Source: Mesonia sp. HuA40 (GTDB taxonomy: Bacteria; Bacteroidota; Bacteroidia; Flavobacteriales; Flavobacteriaceae). From it: 64,000 nucleotides of DNA. The DNA is taken from contig NZ_VRLT01000026.1 in assembly GCF_008017835.1 (NCBI RefSeq), positions 156,218 to 220,217 on the forward strand. The letters are read 5' to 3'. Below, piece by piece: positions 18,321-27,265 of this stretch (its first letter is position 1; every line of letters starts with the position of its first letter). Below the pieces are notes generated by a model that saw only the letters and a program-made list of their open reading frames with translations, did no database searches and was not told the DNA's origin. The translations under genes and the position numbers were made by a program.

Positions 18321-18350
18321 AAAAAAACCGCCAATTGGCGGTTTTTTTTA
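18321..18350. terminator. Bidirectional terminator between rpoD and lplA
   Basis: AAAAAAACCGCC-AATT-GGCGGTTTTTTT, perfect dyad. It overlaps the lplA stop codon, so lplA terminates at its own last codon. Confidence 0.92.
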
Positions 18351-19361
18351 TTCAGTTGACTCTTCATCTTCTCCATAGAGCAGCTCTATAAAATCTTCCT
18401 TGGCCAAATCGCCAAAATAGTTTTTAAGGTTTACACCAGCTAAAGCCTCTTTTATATCGGGCAATGTATAACGAACACCTAAAAGCTTATGCTCTAATTC
18501 ATCTACCGGATCTTTACTAAAAAAGTCTCCATATATCTTAATAGCCGCTATATGACCTTTTTCTACAAAAATGCGGAGATCAATTATACCAACCGGAAAT
18601 TTTTTCTCACGTCGAATATTAAATTTAGGCGACTTACCATAATTCCAGTCCCATTGATCATATTTTTCCTTTTTTAGTTGGTATACTCCAGCCCACTCTT
18701 CATCGGTGAGCTTATAAATACTAAAGTCTTCTTTCTCTTTAAACAGGCCGTCTATAATTTTTTGCTTAAAATCTTCAATACGCATAGGTTCTGGTAAAAA
18801 CTCTGTAATGTTGGCCACTCTACTACGCACTGACTTATGTCCTTTAGACTGAATTTTACTCATTTTAACCTGAAGTGCTTTGGCTACTTCACTTAAATTG
18901 GTGTCATATAATAAAGTACCGTGACTAAACATCCGCTTGACGCTAGAAAACTGAGCATTACCCGATATCTTTTTCCCTTTGGCCAACAAGTCGTTTCTAC
19001 CCTCCATTTTTGCAGGAACCCCCATCTCATTCAATATGTTTACAATAGGTTGTGTGAAATTCTTAAAGTTGTTTAATCTTTTCACATCATAATCGGTAAT
19101 AAAGCTAAAGTTCAGATTCCCATGGTCGTGATAAACCGCTCCCCCACCAGATATTCTTCTTACCACATGTATGCCTTTTTCTTCAATATAATTCGTATTA
19201 ATTTCTTCTAAGGTATTTTGATTTCGCCCAATAATTATTGATGGCTCATTGATATAAAATAAAATAAAATCTTCACCCTGTTTAGAATTTCGAAGCATAT
19301 ATTCTTCTAAAGCAAGATTAAGATAAGGGTTTGTATTTCCTAAATTGTCTATTAAAATCAT
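18348..19361 (-). CDS. lplA: Lipoate-protein ligase A
   Basis: ATP-dependent attachment of scavenged lipoate to E2 subunits and GcvH. 337 residues. Seen: IIGRNQNTLEEIN, the conserved RRISGGGAVYHDHGNLNFSF motif, GRNDLLAKGKKISGNAQ and HGTLLYDTNL in the N-terminal catalytic domain, plus a C-terminal accessory domain (residues about 245-330), as in two-domain LplA. Monocistronic, convergent with rpoD. Confidence 0.93.
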   Translation of the reverse strand: MILIDNLGNTNPYLNLALEEYMLRNSKQGEDFILFYINEPSIIIGRNQNTLEEINTNYIEEKGIHVVRRISGGGAVYHDHGNLNFSFITDYDVKRLNNFKNFTQPIVNILNEMGVPAKMEGRNDLLAKGKKISGNAQFSSVKRMFSHGTLLYDTNLSEVAKALQVKMSKIQSKGHKSVRSRVANITEFLPEPMRIEDFKQKIIDGLFKEKEDFSIYKLTDEEWAGVYQLKKEKYDQWDWNYGKSPKFNIRREKKFPVGIIDLRIFVEKGHIAAIKIYGDFFSKDPVDELEHKLLGVRYTLPDIKEALAGVNLKNYFGDLAKEDFIELLYGEDEESTE

Positions 19362-19456
19362 TTTGATGTGGTATTTTCAAACACTAAAAATAATAATAAA
19401 AGCGCGGTATGAAAAGAATAAGCACTTATTTTAAACCAATTCTAGCCGTTAATGCT

Positions 19457-19464
19457 TATTTTTG
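19457..19464 (+). promoter_or_regulatory. -7 box of rpe
   Basis: TATTTTTG, followed by GC. The predicted transcript starts near 19471, downstream of the more upstream possible start at 19409, which supports the ATG at 19490. Confidence 0.55.
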
Positions 19465-19489
19465 CAAAAAATCAACAACACAACAAAAA

Positions 19490-20152
19490 ATGAATGCGAC
19501 AAAAATTGCTCCCTCAATTTTAGCAGCCGATTTTGCCAATTTACAGCGCGATATCGAAATGGTAAATAAAAGTCAGGCCGACTGGTTTCATATTGACATT
19601 ATGGACGGCGTATTTGTACCCAATATCAGTTTTGGCATGCCTGTTTTAAAAGCCATAAGTAAACACGCTAAAAAAACTATAGATGTGCATTTGATGATTG
19701 TAGAGCCAGACCGTTACATTCAAACCTTTGCCGATTTAGGTGCAGATAATTTAACGGTACACTTTGAAGCCTGTACCCACCTACACCGCACTTTGCAAGC
19801 CATTAAAGCTGCAGGGATGAAAGCTGGGGTAGCCTTAAATCCGCACACGAATATACAACTGCTTGAGGATGTAATTCAAGATATTGATTTAGTATGTGTG
19901 ATGAGTGTAAATCCGGGGTTTGGCGGTCAAGCATTTATCGAAAATACTTATACAAAAGTGAGGGCATTAAAAGAGCTTATTATTTCGAAAAAAGCCAATA
20001 CCTTAATTGAAATTGACGGTGGGGTTACAGACAAAAATGCCAAAGCACTAGTTGAAGCTGGTGCTGATGTATTGGTTGCTGGTAGCTTTGTATTTAAAAG
20101 CAAGCAGCCAATTGAAACCATAGCTAACTTAAAAGAAATTACCCAAAAATAA
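19490..20152 (+). CDS. rpe: Ribulose-phosphate 3-epimerase
   Basis: Interconverts ribulose-5-phosphate and xylulose-5-phosphate in the pentose phosphate pathway. TIM barrel of 220 residues: KIAPSILAADFANL, the metal-binding WFHIDIMDGVFVPN, VHLMIVEPDRY, VMSVNPGFGGQAF and EIDGGVTDKNA. A longer frame starts at 19409, but family alignment and the -7 box at 19457 favour the ATG at 19490. The stop overlaps the ypdA start by one base. Confidence 0.95.
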   Translation: MNATKIAPSILAADFANLQRDIEMVNKSQADWFHIDIMDGVFVPNISFGMPVLKAISKHAKKTIDVHLMIVEPDRYIQTFADLGADNLTVHFEACTHLHRTLQAIKAAGMKAGVALNPHTNIQLLEDVIQDIDLVCVMSVNPGFGGQAFIENTYTKVRALKELIISKKANTLIEIDGGVTDKNAKALVEAGADVLVAGSFVFKSKQPIETIANLKEITQK

Positions 20153-21132
20153 TGATTTTAGATTGTCTGATAATTGGTGCAGGCCCTATCGGGTTGGCTT
20201 GCGGCCTTGAAGCCCAAAAGAACAATTTATCCTATATTATTCTAGACAAGGGTGCTTTGGTAAACTCCCTTTACCATTACCCCACCAATATGACTTTTTT
20301 CTCGACATCAGAAAAATTAGAAATAGGCGGCATTCCTTTCATAAGCAATAATCCTAAACCTACTAAGCAAGAAGCATTAGAGTATTACCGCAGAATTACT
20401 ACTGCTAACAATTTGGCGGTAAACCTTTTTGAAGCTGTATTAGAGGTAAAACAATCTAATGAATCTAATCTTCCTACTGCCTACGAAATAAAGACTAACA
20501 AAGCTACGTATAAAGCCAAAAATATAATTGTAGCCACTGGCTTTTATGATATACCGAATAAATTAAATGTACCAGGTGAAGATTTACCAAAAGTAAATCA
20601 CTATTACAACGACCCCCATTATTACGCACAACAGCATGTTGCAATAATAGGAGCGAGTAACTCTGCAGTAGATGCCGCACTCGAGATTTATCGAAAAGGC
20701 GGAAAAGTAAGCATGATTATCCGTGGTGAAAAAATTGGAGAACGAGTAAAATATTGGGTGAGACCAGATATTGAGAACCGCATAAAAGAAGGTAGTATTA
20801 AAGCCTACTTTAATGCAGAGGTTACTCGTATTCTCAAAGACGAAATAGAATTGCGTACACCAACCTCAACTATAATCCTTCCAAACGACTTTATACTAGC
20901 GCTTACCGGTTACCAACCTAATTTTAATTTCCTCAAAGACTTAGGAATTGATTGGGCCAACAAAACAAAAAAAATACCCTTTTACGATGAACGTACGATG
21001 GAAACCAATCAAAAAGGAATTTATTTGGCCGGCGTTATTTGTGGCGGTTTAGAAACGCATAAGTGGTTCATTGAAAACTCCAGGATACACGCCACCCTAA
21101 TTACTCAGGATATTGTAAAAAAACAAGATTAA
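20152..21132 (+). CDS. ypdA: YpdA-family FAD/NAD-dependent disulfide reductase
   Basis: 326-residue flavoprotein of the thioredoxin-reductase-like fold. Seen: FAD-binding GAGPIGLACGLEAQ at the N-terminus, FFSTSEKLEIGGIP, the NAD(P)-binding IGASNSAVDAALE in the middle, and the late FAD segment GIYLAGVICGG. No CxxC redox pair is present, which is normal for YpdA. Members are proposed bacillithiol disulfide reductases; whether this organism makes bacillithiol cannot be told here. Overlaps rpe, so the two are coupled. Confidence 0.85.
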   Translation: MILDCLIIGAGPIGLACGLEAQKNNLSYIILDKGALVNSLYHYPTNMTFFSTSEKLEIGGIPFISNNPKPTKQEALEYYRRITTANNLAVNLFEAVLEVKQSNESNLPTAYEIKTNKATYKAKNIIVATGFYDIPNKLNVPGEDLPKVNHYYNDPHYYAQQHVAIIGASNSAVDAALEIYRKGGKVSMIIRGEKIGERVKYWVRPDIENRIKEGSIKAYFNAEVTRILKDEIELRTPTSTIILPNDFILALTGYQPNFNFLKDLGIDWANKTKKIPFYDERTMETNQKGIYLAGVICGGLETHKWFIENSRIHATLITQDIVKKQD

Positions 21133-21139
21133 CTACAAG

Positions 21140-21161
21140 GTTGATTAACAGTTGATTAACA
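21140..21161 (+). repeat. 11-bp tandem repeat upstream of a lipoprotein gene
   Basis: GTTGATTAACA occurs twice without interruption (21140-21150, 21151-21161). Each unit contains the dyad GTT-n4-AAC, and the units are one helical turn apart. It lies about 57 bp before the lipoprotein ATG, ahead of a TATCTTTA -7-like box near 21184, so it may be an activator or repressor site. Confidence 0.5.
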
Positions 21162-21217
21162 CAACAAACGATTTAGGTTTAATATCTTTACAAGACTAAC
21201 AACCAAATCAACCTATT

Positions 21218-21964
21218 ATGAAACCTTTTAACACCGCAGCGTGCAAAATGCTGGGCATGTTCTTAGCATGCAGCATTTGCCTCCCCTTCTTGTATTCCTG
21301 CTCAGACGACGACAGCATCACCCCCAATAGTATGGGAAAATTAGAAGTACAACTTACTTCAGATGTTAACAATTTTAGCAACAAAACATCAAATCCTAAT
21401 GATATTGAAATAGATCAGTTCTGGGTAAATTTATCGGATATTGAAATAAAACTAGCCGATTATGATGACATCAAAGAGAATGACGGTTATTACAATGCCA
21501 GTATGAACCCTAAACTTCAAGGTCCGTTTTTAGCTAACTTAATCAATCCTAGACCTGTAAATTTAGTTGATATTGCTATACCTAATGGGTTATACGAAGA
21601 AATAGTGTTTTCTTTTGATTCACATCAAAACCCCGAAAATGAAATGTATCAAAAAAGCATTCAATTAACAGGAAAAATAAAGGGTAAGCCCTTCATTTTC
21701 TGGCATGACTGTAGCAATGATATTCGTCTTAAATATGGTGCAAACAAAGAATTTATAACCGTGGAAGAAAATAAAGTAAAGCTTCTAATTAACTTTGATA
21801 GCTACCTCGCCTTTAATTCAAATTTCATAGATTTTGATGATATTAAAGATGCCGATGGCGATGGTATATTTTCTATTTCACCATTAGATAATGATGGTAA
21901 TAATTTGATTGCCGAGCGAATTAAACTGATTCTTTTACAACATGTAAGTTTAAAGTTAGATTAG
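21218..21964 (+). CDS. Predicted lipoprotein of unknown function
   Basis: 248 residues. A long N-terminal signal ends in the lipobox LYSC (Cys28), followed by the acidic SDDDSITPN expected for surface export in Bacteroidota. The rest is beta-rich (KLEVQLTSDVNNF...). Near the end comes a D-rich segment, DADGDGIF, of the kind that can bind calcium. The overall form resembles DUF4382-type lipoproteins, but I am not certain. A long structured inverted repeat starts 14 bp after the stop. Confidence 0.6.
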   Translation: MKPFNTAACKMLGMFLACSICLPFLYSCSDDDSITPNSMGKLEVQLTSDVNNFSNKTSNPNDIEIDQFWVNLSDIEIKLADYDDIKENDGYYNASMNPKLQGPFLANLINPRPVNLVDIAIPNGLYEEIVFSFDSHQNPENEMYQKSIQLTGKIKGKPFIFWHDCSNDIRLKYGANKEFITVEENKVKLLINFDSYLAFNSNFIDFDDIKDADGDGIFSISPLDNDGNNLIAERIKLILLQHVSLKLD

Positions 21965-21978
21965 TTTTTTTCAACGAA

Positions 21979-22079
21979 AGGCGGCAAAATTCTGTATACT
22001 TAATAATTTTTTATACAAAGCTCATACTAACTAACCCATAAGCGCTCTGTATCAATTGTTATAACTTTTTTGCCGCTTT
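21979..22079. repeat. Long-loop inverted repeat between convergent genes
   Basis: AAAGGCGGCAAAA (21979-21991) pairs with TTTTGCCGCTTT (ends near 22079), separated by about 75 nt that hold a smaller TGTATA...TATACA hairpin. The distal arm ends at the mtfA-like stop codon (22081). It could act as a terminator for the lipoprotein gene, but the loop is unusually long. Confidence 0.45.
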
Positions 22080-22080
22080 T

Positions 22081-22917
22081 TTAACGAATCATTCGGTAAT
22101 TAAGCATTTCCCCGGTTTTTATATATAAATCGGGGAATTCTTGTTTTAAACGCTGCGGCGATTCAATAAAATGCTCAACCAAAACCGCAATAAACTCAAA
22201 TTCATTAGTAAAAGCATAATTTCTAAAAAACTTAGAGTGCAATACATAATTTCTATAGGAGTCTGTCTTAAGCTTGTTTATAATCTCTTTACTAGCATCT
22301 ATAAAAATATCTCCACTAATACTAGACTCTTTATAACTATTAATTTGGATGACATGAATAAATTCATGAATCCCCAGATTAACATTATCGCTGCGATGTT
22401 CAAAACCAAGAAGAAAATCTTTCCAACTTAATACCATGGTTTTCAAAAGCGGGTTAAACTCTCCTTTGTGATCTTGTTTCGTGATAGTTGAGCGATAAAT
22501 TTCTGGATAAATCAAAATTTTTTGCAAGACAGGTAACTTATAGCGACGCATTCCAAAAGTAAGCATGATAGCAGTGGCCGCCACATACAACTCTACTTCT
22601 GGAGTGATCACAAACCCTGAACGACCTTCAAAAGTTTTATGCTTTAAAAAACCACTTACCCTGTGATCAAAAAAAAGTTGCTTTCGCCGATTTAATTGAC
22701 GATAAAACGAAAAACGTTTGCTGATAAATTGCTTTTGGTCTGGAGTAAGTTTACGCAAAGGCCAATAAAAATGGATAAATAAGGGTTTATTGCTGCGCGT
22801 GGCATAAATATATTCTATCGTTGAAAAGATCTTACCCAATAAAAATAGAACAAAGAATATAAAGAGGGCCCCTAAAACTATGACTAAAAAGTAAATATTT
22901 ATTTTTTCTTCTTCCAA
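22081..22917 (-). CDS. MtfA-like zinc-dependent peptidase (M90 type), membrane-anchored
   Basis: 278 residues. One N-terminal transmembrane segment (residues about 8-30), then a cytoplasmic or periplasmic domain with GFVITPEVELYVAATAIMLT and the metal-binding motif GIHEFIHVIQ (HExxH near residue 185), followed by FTNEFEFIAVLVEHFIE, which supplies the downstream glutamate expected of the MtfA family. The membrane anchor distinguishes it from soluble enterobacterial MtfA. The only in-frame initiator near the expected start is TTG at 22917; no ATG occurs upstream in frame. The substrate is unknown. Confidence 0.75.
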   Translation of the reverse strand: MEEEKINIYFLVIVLGALFIFFVLFLLGKIFSTIEYIYATRSNKPLFIHFYWPLRKLTPDQKQFISKRFSFYRQLNRRKQLFFDHRVSGFLKHKTFEGRSGFVITPEVELYVAATAIMLTFGMRRYKLPVLQKILIYPEIYRSTITKQDHKGEFNPLLKTMVLSWKDFLLGFEHRSDNVNLGIHEFIHVIQINSYKESSISGDIFIDASKEIINKLKTDSYRNYVLHSKFFRNYAFTNEFEFIAVLVEHFIESPQRLKQEFPDLYIKTGEMLNYRMIR

Positions 22918-23019
22918 ACTAATTTTTTTTCGAATATATAATATTTTTTAACCTCTATTCCATTTCATAATTTGGTTTTTTTAAATTTTTACGTTATCAT
23001 GGGCAAATACCTATAAGCT

Positions 23020-24063
23020 ATGAAAGACTTTATTATTGTAGGCGCTGCTCAGGCAGGTCTAGCAATGGCGTATTACCTACAACAAAACAATCAATCTTTT
23101 TTAATGGTTGATAAGGAAAGTGAAATAGGAGCATCTTGGTTAAATAGATGGGATTCATTAAAGCTTTTTACACCAACGGAGTTCAATCATTTACCCGGCT
23201 TAGATTTTCCTGCCCCAAAGGGCCATTATCCTAATAAATATGAAGTTGCCGAGTATTTTAAAACCTACGCCAATCATTTTAACTTCCCTATTGAGTTAAA
23301 CACCTTAATTCAAAAAATTTATAAAAAAGACGAGATTTTTCATCTAAAGCATAATAACGGGATTTACCAAGCCAAAAATGTAATCATTGCCACAGGACCT
23401 TTCCATATTCCATACACCCCACCTTGCGCAAAAAAAATTTCTAATGAAATTTGCCAAATGCACAGCAATTATTATCAAAATACGCAACAGTTAAAAGAAG
23501 GCGATGCTTTAGTTGTGGGTGATGGCGACAGCGGTTTTCAAATTCTTGATGAAGTCTCTAAACAAAACCAACATACTGTTTATTTTTCAGGAGAAACCAA
23601 TATTAAAAGTTTACCCCAAGAAATTTTAGGTAAAACACTTTGGTGGTGGTTTACAAAGACAGGTTTTTTATCATTTAGCAAAAATAGTTTTATTGGAAAA
23701 AGAATAAGTAATAACCGCCAGCCTGTTATTGGCACCAACGTAAAAGAGATACTAAATAGAGAAAATGTTATACCCGTAGGTAGAACAACCGATGCAGACG
23801 GTAAACGCATCGAAACTGAATTAACGATCCTAGAAGATGTTAAAAATATTGTTTGGGCAACCGGTTATCGACCAAATTTTGAATGGATTGAAGGCTTAGA
23901 GCTTACTCACGAAGGTTATCCCAAACATCACAGAGGAGTGAGCACAATGAGAGGCTTATACTTTATAGGCCTTCCGTGGCTGCATACCCGCGGTTCTGCA
24001 ACTTTAGGTGGCATAAAAAAGGATGCAGCTTACCTCGTAAAAAAAATACAAAAAGAGCAATAG
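23020..24063 (+). CDS. Flavin-dependent monooxygenase-like oxidoreductase
   Basis: 347 residues. FAD-binding IIVGAAQAGLAMAYYLQ at the N-terminus (GxAxAG variant of GxGxxG), ASWLNRWDSLKLFTP as in YUCCA/CzcO-type monooxygenases, a central NADPH site VVGDGDSGFQILDE, and NIVWATGYRPNFEWI with the ATG-like motif near the C-terminus. These features place it with flavin-containing monooxygenase-like proteins. The substrate cannot be deduced from its neighbours. A strong bidirectional terminator follows. Confidence 0.82.
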   Translation: MKDFIIVGAAQAGLAMAYYLQQNNQSFLMVDKESEIGASWLNRWDSLKLFTPTEFNHLPGLDFPAPKGHYPNKYEVAEYFKTYANHFNFPIELNTLIQKIYKKDEIFHLKHNNGIYQAKNVIIATGPFHIPYTPPCAKKISNEICQMHSNYYQNTQQLKEGDALVVGDGDSGFQILDEVSKQNQHTVYFSGETNIKSLPQEILGKTLWWWFTKTGFLSFSKNSFIGKRISNNRQPVIGTNVKEILNRENVIPVGRTTDADGKRIETELTILEDVKNIVWATGYRPNFEWIEGLELTHEGYPKHHRGVSTMRGLYFIGLPWLHTRGSATLGGIKKDAAYLVKKIQKEQ

Positions 24064-24073
24064 TTGGTTTAAT

Positions 24074-24109
24074 AAAAAAAGGTGGGTGCAATTGCACCCA
24101 CCTTTTTTT
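24074..24109. terminator. Perfect bidirectional terminator
   Basis: GGTGGGTGCAA/TTGCACCCACC palindrome (24081-24102) flanked by A7 and T8, between convergent genes. Confidence 0.95.
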
Positions 24110-24123
24110 TAGAAAGCCTTAGC

Positions 24124-24552
24124 CTAATTATTTAAAATTTCTTTAGCACGGCTAATGCTTCTTAAAACATGATCCCGCATGGCTTCCACAGCCGGCTTTT
24201 CGCTTATTAAGCTATCCGTACGTTGCTTTAATTCTTTTGCATCAAGATTTTCGATTTGGTTAACATCTGGAAATTTAGAAGAAAAATCCTGCATCCAAGT
24301 CATCATATGTTTATGTGCCGCTTGCAATTCTTTTTGAGCTTTTATATAATTTCCTGATTCTGATGTACTATCAATTTTTTCTTCTAATTGCTTAAGCAGG
24401 GTGTTTATTTCTCCCATCTTAGGCATGGCTACATCGTGAGCATTAAATACTTCTTGTAGCACCTCATCGTGTTTTTCTTTAAGCGCCTTACGCTCATTGC
24501 TACAGCCAATAACAAAAATAGCTATAAGTAGTAAAATAAGTAATTTTTTCAT
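24124..24552 (-). CDS. Small helical lipoprotein of unknown function
   Basis: 142 residues. Lipoprotein signal ending in VIGC (Cys17), then an almost wholly helical, charged protein (LKEKHDEVLQEVFNAHD, MGEINTLLKQLEEKIDS) likely to form a coiled-coil bundle. HDVAMPKMGEI and HMMTWMQDF segments are reminiscent of small viral-A-like or DUF-type Bacteroidota lipoproteins, but I do not recognise the family. It lies 23 bp downstream of the alpha/beta hydrolase gene and is probably co-transcribed with it. Confidence 0.72.
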   Translation of the reverse strand: MKKLLILLLIAIFVIGCSNERKALKEKHDEVLQEVFNAHDVAMPKMGEINTLLKQLEEKIDSTSESGNYIKAQKELQAAHKHMMTWMQDFSSKFPDVNQIENLDAKELKQRTDSLISEKPAVEAMRDHVLRSISRAKEILNN

Positions 24553-24575
24553 GTTGAAATTTTATTCAAATATAC

Positions 24576-25931
24576 TTATTCTCTCTTAATATTATATTGA
24601 ATAAAATCTAGAATATCTTGCAAAACTATAGGAGCAATGGTCTGCTCAATCTGCCCATATTCTGCCGGCAATCCCGTTTTAGCTTCCTGAAATAAATGAT
24701 TTAAATGAGGATAATTCTTCACGACAACATTTGCTGAACCTCCTCTGCTGTTTGCGTTTTTTATGGCTTGCAAATTGTCTTTAGCGTTGACCTGCAAATC
24801 TAGCGCACCATTTAAAGCTAATATAGGTACTTCTATTTTACTCCAATAAAGAGCCGGATTAGTTTTAATTAAACTTCGAATACCCGGACTCAAAAACTGC
24901 TGTTTTAATTCATTTCGCTTTTGAGCGGAATTTATTTCTTGCTCATTAAAAAAATCATTTACAGCCTGATTTAAAGCTTCTTCATCGCTTATGCTCTTTA
25001 TTAAATCAAACATTTTCTGATTGAATTCTAATCTTGGTTGTACTTGTTCCTCTGTAAAACCAAGCGCCAGACTTAATTCTTTATTTTGGGCAATAAGCAG
25101 TTCATCTAAAGGTACTCCAGGCCCCGCCAAACTAACGATAAAGTCAACATTCGAATTGCCACTAGCAAGCATAGCAGCAACCAATCCGCCTTCACTATGA
25201 CCAATTAAACCGATCTCTTTTACCTGATCATAGTTTTTTAAAAATGAAAGTGCCGAAGCCGCATCACTTACCAAATCGTTTAAACTGGCTTGACTAAAAT
25301 CTCCTGTAGATTCTCCCACCCCTCTATCATCGTAGCGCAAAACAGCAATACCGTTTCTAGTTAAGAAATCGGCTAGTACTAAAAATGGCTTATGCCCCAT
25401 TAAACTTTCATTACGATCTTGGGGACCACTACCACTTAATAAGATAACTGCAGGAAAATCATCGGTAGAATTAGGCAAAGTTAAACTACCAGCCAACCGA
25501 ATTCCTGCTTGTTGATTTTCAAAACTTACTTCTTCTACTGTATAAGGAAAAGGATCACGTGGTTCTTGAGGCCGCAACTGAGCAGGTTTTGTTCTAGTTA
25601 AGTTTAAGGGCGTACTAAATCCGCCTTGAGCGAAGGTACCAAAAAGAGTATCCTTTCTAATTTCTGCATTATAGCGCAACGCAAGTTGTGGTGCTTCTAA
25701 GTGTAGTTTATACCCTTCAACTCGGGTAACTTTAACTGGTATTCCCTTTGCGTTTTGGTCAGGACTATCCATTGTAGTGGTAAAGCCTTGTGCAGTTTTA
25801 TTGATATGAAAACTTAGGTTTAAACGTTGACCTCCCGCCTGCAACACTCCATACCAGGAGCCTTCAAACTCTTGTGCAATCATAGCCGTTGTAGATGCAA
25901 TCAACAAGATTAGGGTAAAATAATATTTCAT
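24576..25931 (-). CDS. Secreted alpha/beta hydrolase with N-terminal beta domain
   Basis: 451 residues with a signal peptide (cleavage near AMIAQ, residue 19). Residues about 20-125 form a beta-rich domain; the alpha/beta hydrolase fold follows. Seen: oxyanion region LLSGSGPQDRNE, RYDDRGVGESTG, nucleophile GHSEGG, acid in the LALNGALDLQVN segment, and catalytic His in YPHLNHLFQ. The layout matches exported serine hydrolases of the S9/dienelactone-hydrolase type; peptidase or esterase activity cannot be told apart by reading. Confidence 0.85.
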   Translation of the reverse strand: MKYYFTLILLIASTTAMIAQEFEGSWYGVLQAGGQRLNLSFHINKTAQGFTTTMDSPDQNAKGIPVKVTRVEGYKLHLEAPQLALRYNAEIRKDTLFGTFAQGGFSTPLNLTRTKPAQLRPQEPRDPFPYTVEEVSFENQQAGIRLAGSLTLPNSTDDFPAVILLSGSGPQDRNESLMGHKPFLVLADFLTRNGIAVLRYDDRGVGESTGDFSQASLNDLVSDAASALSFLKNYDQVKEIGLIGHSEGGLVAAMLASGNSNVDFIVSLAGPGVPLDELLIAQNKELSLALGFTEEQVQPRLEFNQKMFDLIKSISDEEALNQAVNDFFNEQEINSAQKRNELKQQFLSPGIRSLIKTNPALYWSKIEVPILALNGALDLQVNAKDNLQAIKNANSRGGSANVVVKNYPHLNHLFQEAKTGLPAEYGQIEQTIAPIVLQDILDFIQYNIKRE

Positions 25932-26081
25932 TAATATGATTTTTAAATAAAATGTTTTATAAAAATAATATTACTTAGGCAAACAAATGCCACTCATAGA
26001 GGTTTATTTATATATACCTTTTACTGGGTATTTTTAATAAAAATAAATTCAATATTTTTAAGATACTAATTAACCAATTAT

Positions 26082-26162
26082 AACCGCCGTAATAGTTGTT
26101 TAATTTTTATTAAACCAGTTTAAAATTAGGGTAACTACTAAATTTTCGAGTTTGCGGCGGTT
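26082..26162. repeat. Structured inverted repeat beside a lipoprotein gene 3' end
   Basis: AACCGCCG (26082-26089) pairs with CGGCGGTT (26155-26162). Inside are a perfect hairpin GTTTAAT-TTTT-ATTAAAC (26098-26115) and TAGTT/AACTA pairs. It begins 8 bp past the minus-strand stop at 26170. There is no T-run, so it is not a standard terminator. Confidence 0.5.
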
Positions 26163-26169
26163 TCAATTA

Positions 26170-26604
26170 TTACTGGACTCTATCTATAATAACACAAAAT
26201 TCGGCTTCTAAACCATTTGCAGTCAAATCAAATCGCATTTCATTTCCTACCGTGTTACCAGTTCGCTGGCAAATTACATTTACATTATATACATTCCCAT
26301 TTAAACTAAGCGTACCAGTTCCTGTTGCATTTAACCCCACAGTAGTGGTTAAAAAGTAAAAACTACCAGGTTGAGCGGTTTTATAAATTTCAACTTCTGG
26401 TTCGTTTGATGAGGAGATAAAAAAATCGGTATATAAATCGGTTTCTGGAATAAAGATACTTGTGTTGTCATTTGTGTCCAAATAAGAAAAACCTTGGTAA
26501 GCACATTGATTTTGGTTTGGTGCATTACCGTCGTCATTATCACAGGCTACCGAAGAAACGCCTAACATAAAGCAAAATCCTAAGCAAAATAATTTATTAA
26601 GCAC
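26170..26604 (-). CDS. Small predicted lipoprotein of unknown function
   Basis: 144 residues. A signal peptide with lipobox SVAC (Cys21) is followed by the acidic DNDDGNAP spacer, which in Bacteroidota favours surface display, and a small beta-rich domain with three cysteines (QCAYQGF, VICQRTG, EFCVIIDR) that could form disulfides. No ATG fits; translation starts at GTG 26604, or possibly at a still less usual codon. Function unknown. Confidence 0.62.
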   Translation of the reverse strand: MLNKLFCLGFCFMLGVSSVACDNDDGNAPNQNQCAYQGFSYLDTNDNTSIFIPETDLYTDFFISSSNEPEVEIYKTAQPGSFYFLTTTVGLNATGTGTLSLNGNVYNVNVICQRTGNTVGNEMRFDLTANGLEAEFCVIIDRVQ

Positions 26605-27035
26605 CTTTATACGTTCTAATATTTAACTTAAAATTAAAAAATAAAAACAAAGAATATGTGAATATTTACACAATTCAATACTTCAGATTAGCGGATTTTA
26701 AATTAAATGGATCTAATAATTGTATTTTCTCAAGAAATCATAGTTTAACTAAAGATGTTAATTGATTTCATCTAGAATTTATGTACTTAAAAGGTTAATC
26801 TAATCTGGTTGTTTTTACACTTTAGGAATATAATTGATGAGAAAAAATGTTTATAACCTCTAAAAAAGGGCTCTTTATAAGTTAAATCAAATGCTTAGAT
26901 AAACTTGATCTCAATAAGTAACAGAAATTCTGTATGAGCCTTATGAGGAAGTTTAAGAACATTTAAATGGGCGACACAACGGGCGACACAATAAAAAAAT
27001 AACCCCTTAAAAAAAAGAAGTTACAGACTAAAAAA
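26605..27035. other. Gene-free AT-rich stretch
   Basis: No open frame with coding character was found on either strand. The only notable feature is a small direct repeat, GGGCGACACAA at about 26969-26978 and 26981-26990. Its position next to a tRNA gene with duplicated 3'-end sequence makes it a possible scar of a lost mobile element, but no integrase can be recognised. Confidence 0.4.
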
Positions 27036-27264
27036 GTGACCCCGGCAGATTGGCTACGCCTTCCTGACAAAGCTCCGCTTTGAAAATAAAAAAAACCTCA
27101 ATTTCAGTTTCAAGCAAGCTTGGCAGAAAGTGAGGTTTTTTTATTTATTCGTGACCCCGGCAGATTGGCTACGCCTTCCTGAAAAAGCTCCGCTTTGAAA
27201 ATAAAAAAACCTCAATTTCAGTTTCAAGCAAGCTTGGCAGAAAGTGAGGTTTTTTTATTTATTC
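27036..27264. repeat. Tandem duplication of the tRNA-Arg 3' flank with its terminator
   Basis: Two near-identical units of 115 bp (27036-27150) and 114 bp (27151-27264), differing by one substitution and one base in an A-run. Each begins with GTGACCCCGGCAG, the same 13 bases that form the 3' end of tRNA-Arg at 27265-27277, and each carries a hairpin of ACCTCA/TGAGGT with A and T runs, acting as a terminator for the tRNA on the minus strand. Confidence 0.9.
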
Positions 27265-27265
27265 G

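Noticed and set aside
26950..27000. Possible integrase remnant near GGGCGACACAACGGGCGACA
   Set aside because: No tyrosine recombinase motif can be read in any frame; only the position near a tRNA suggests it.
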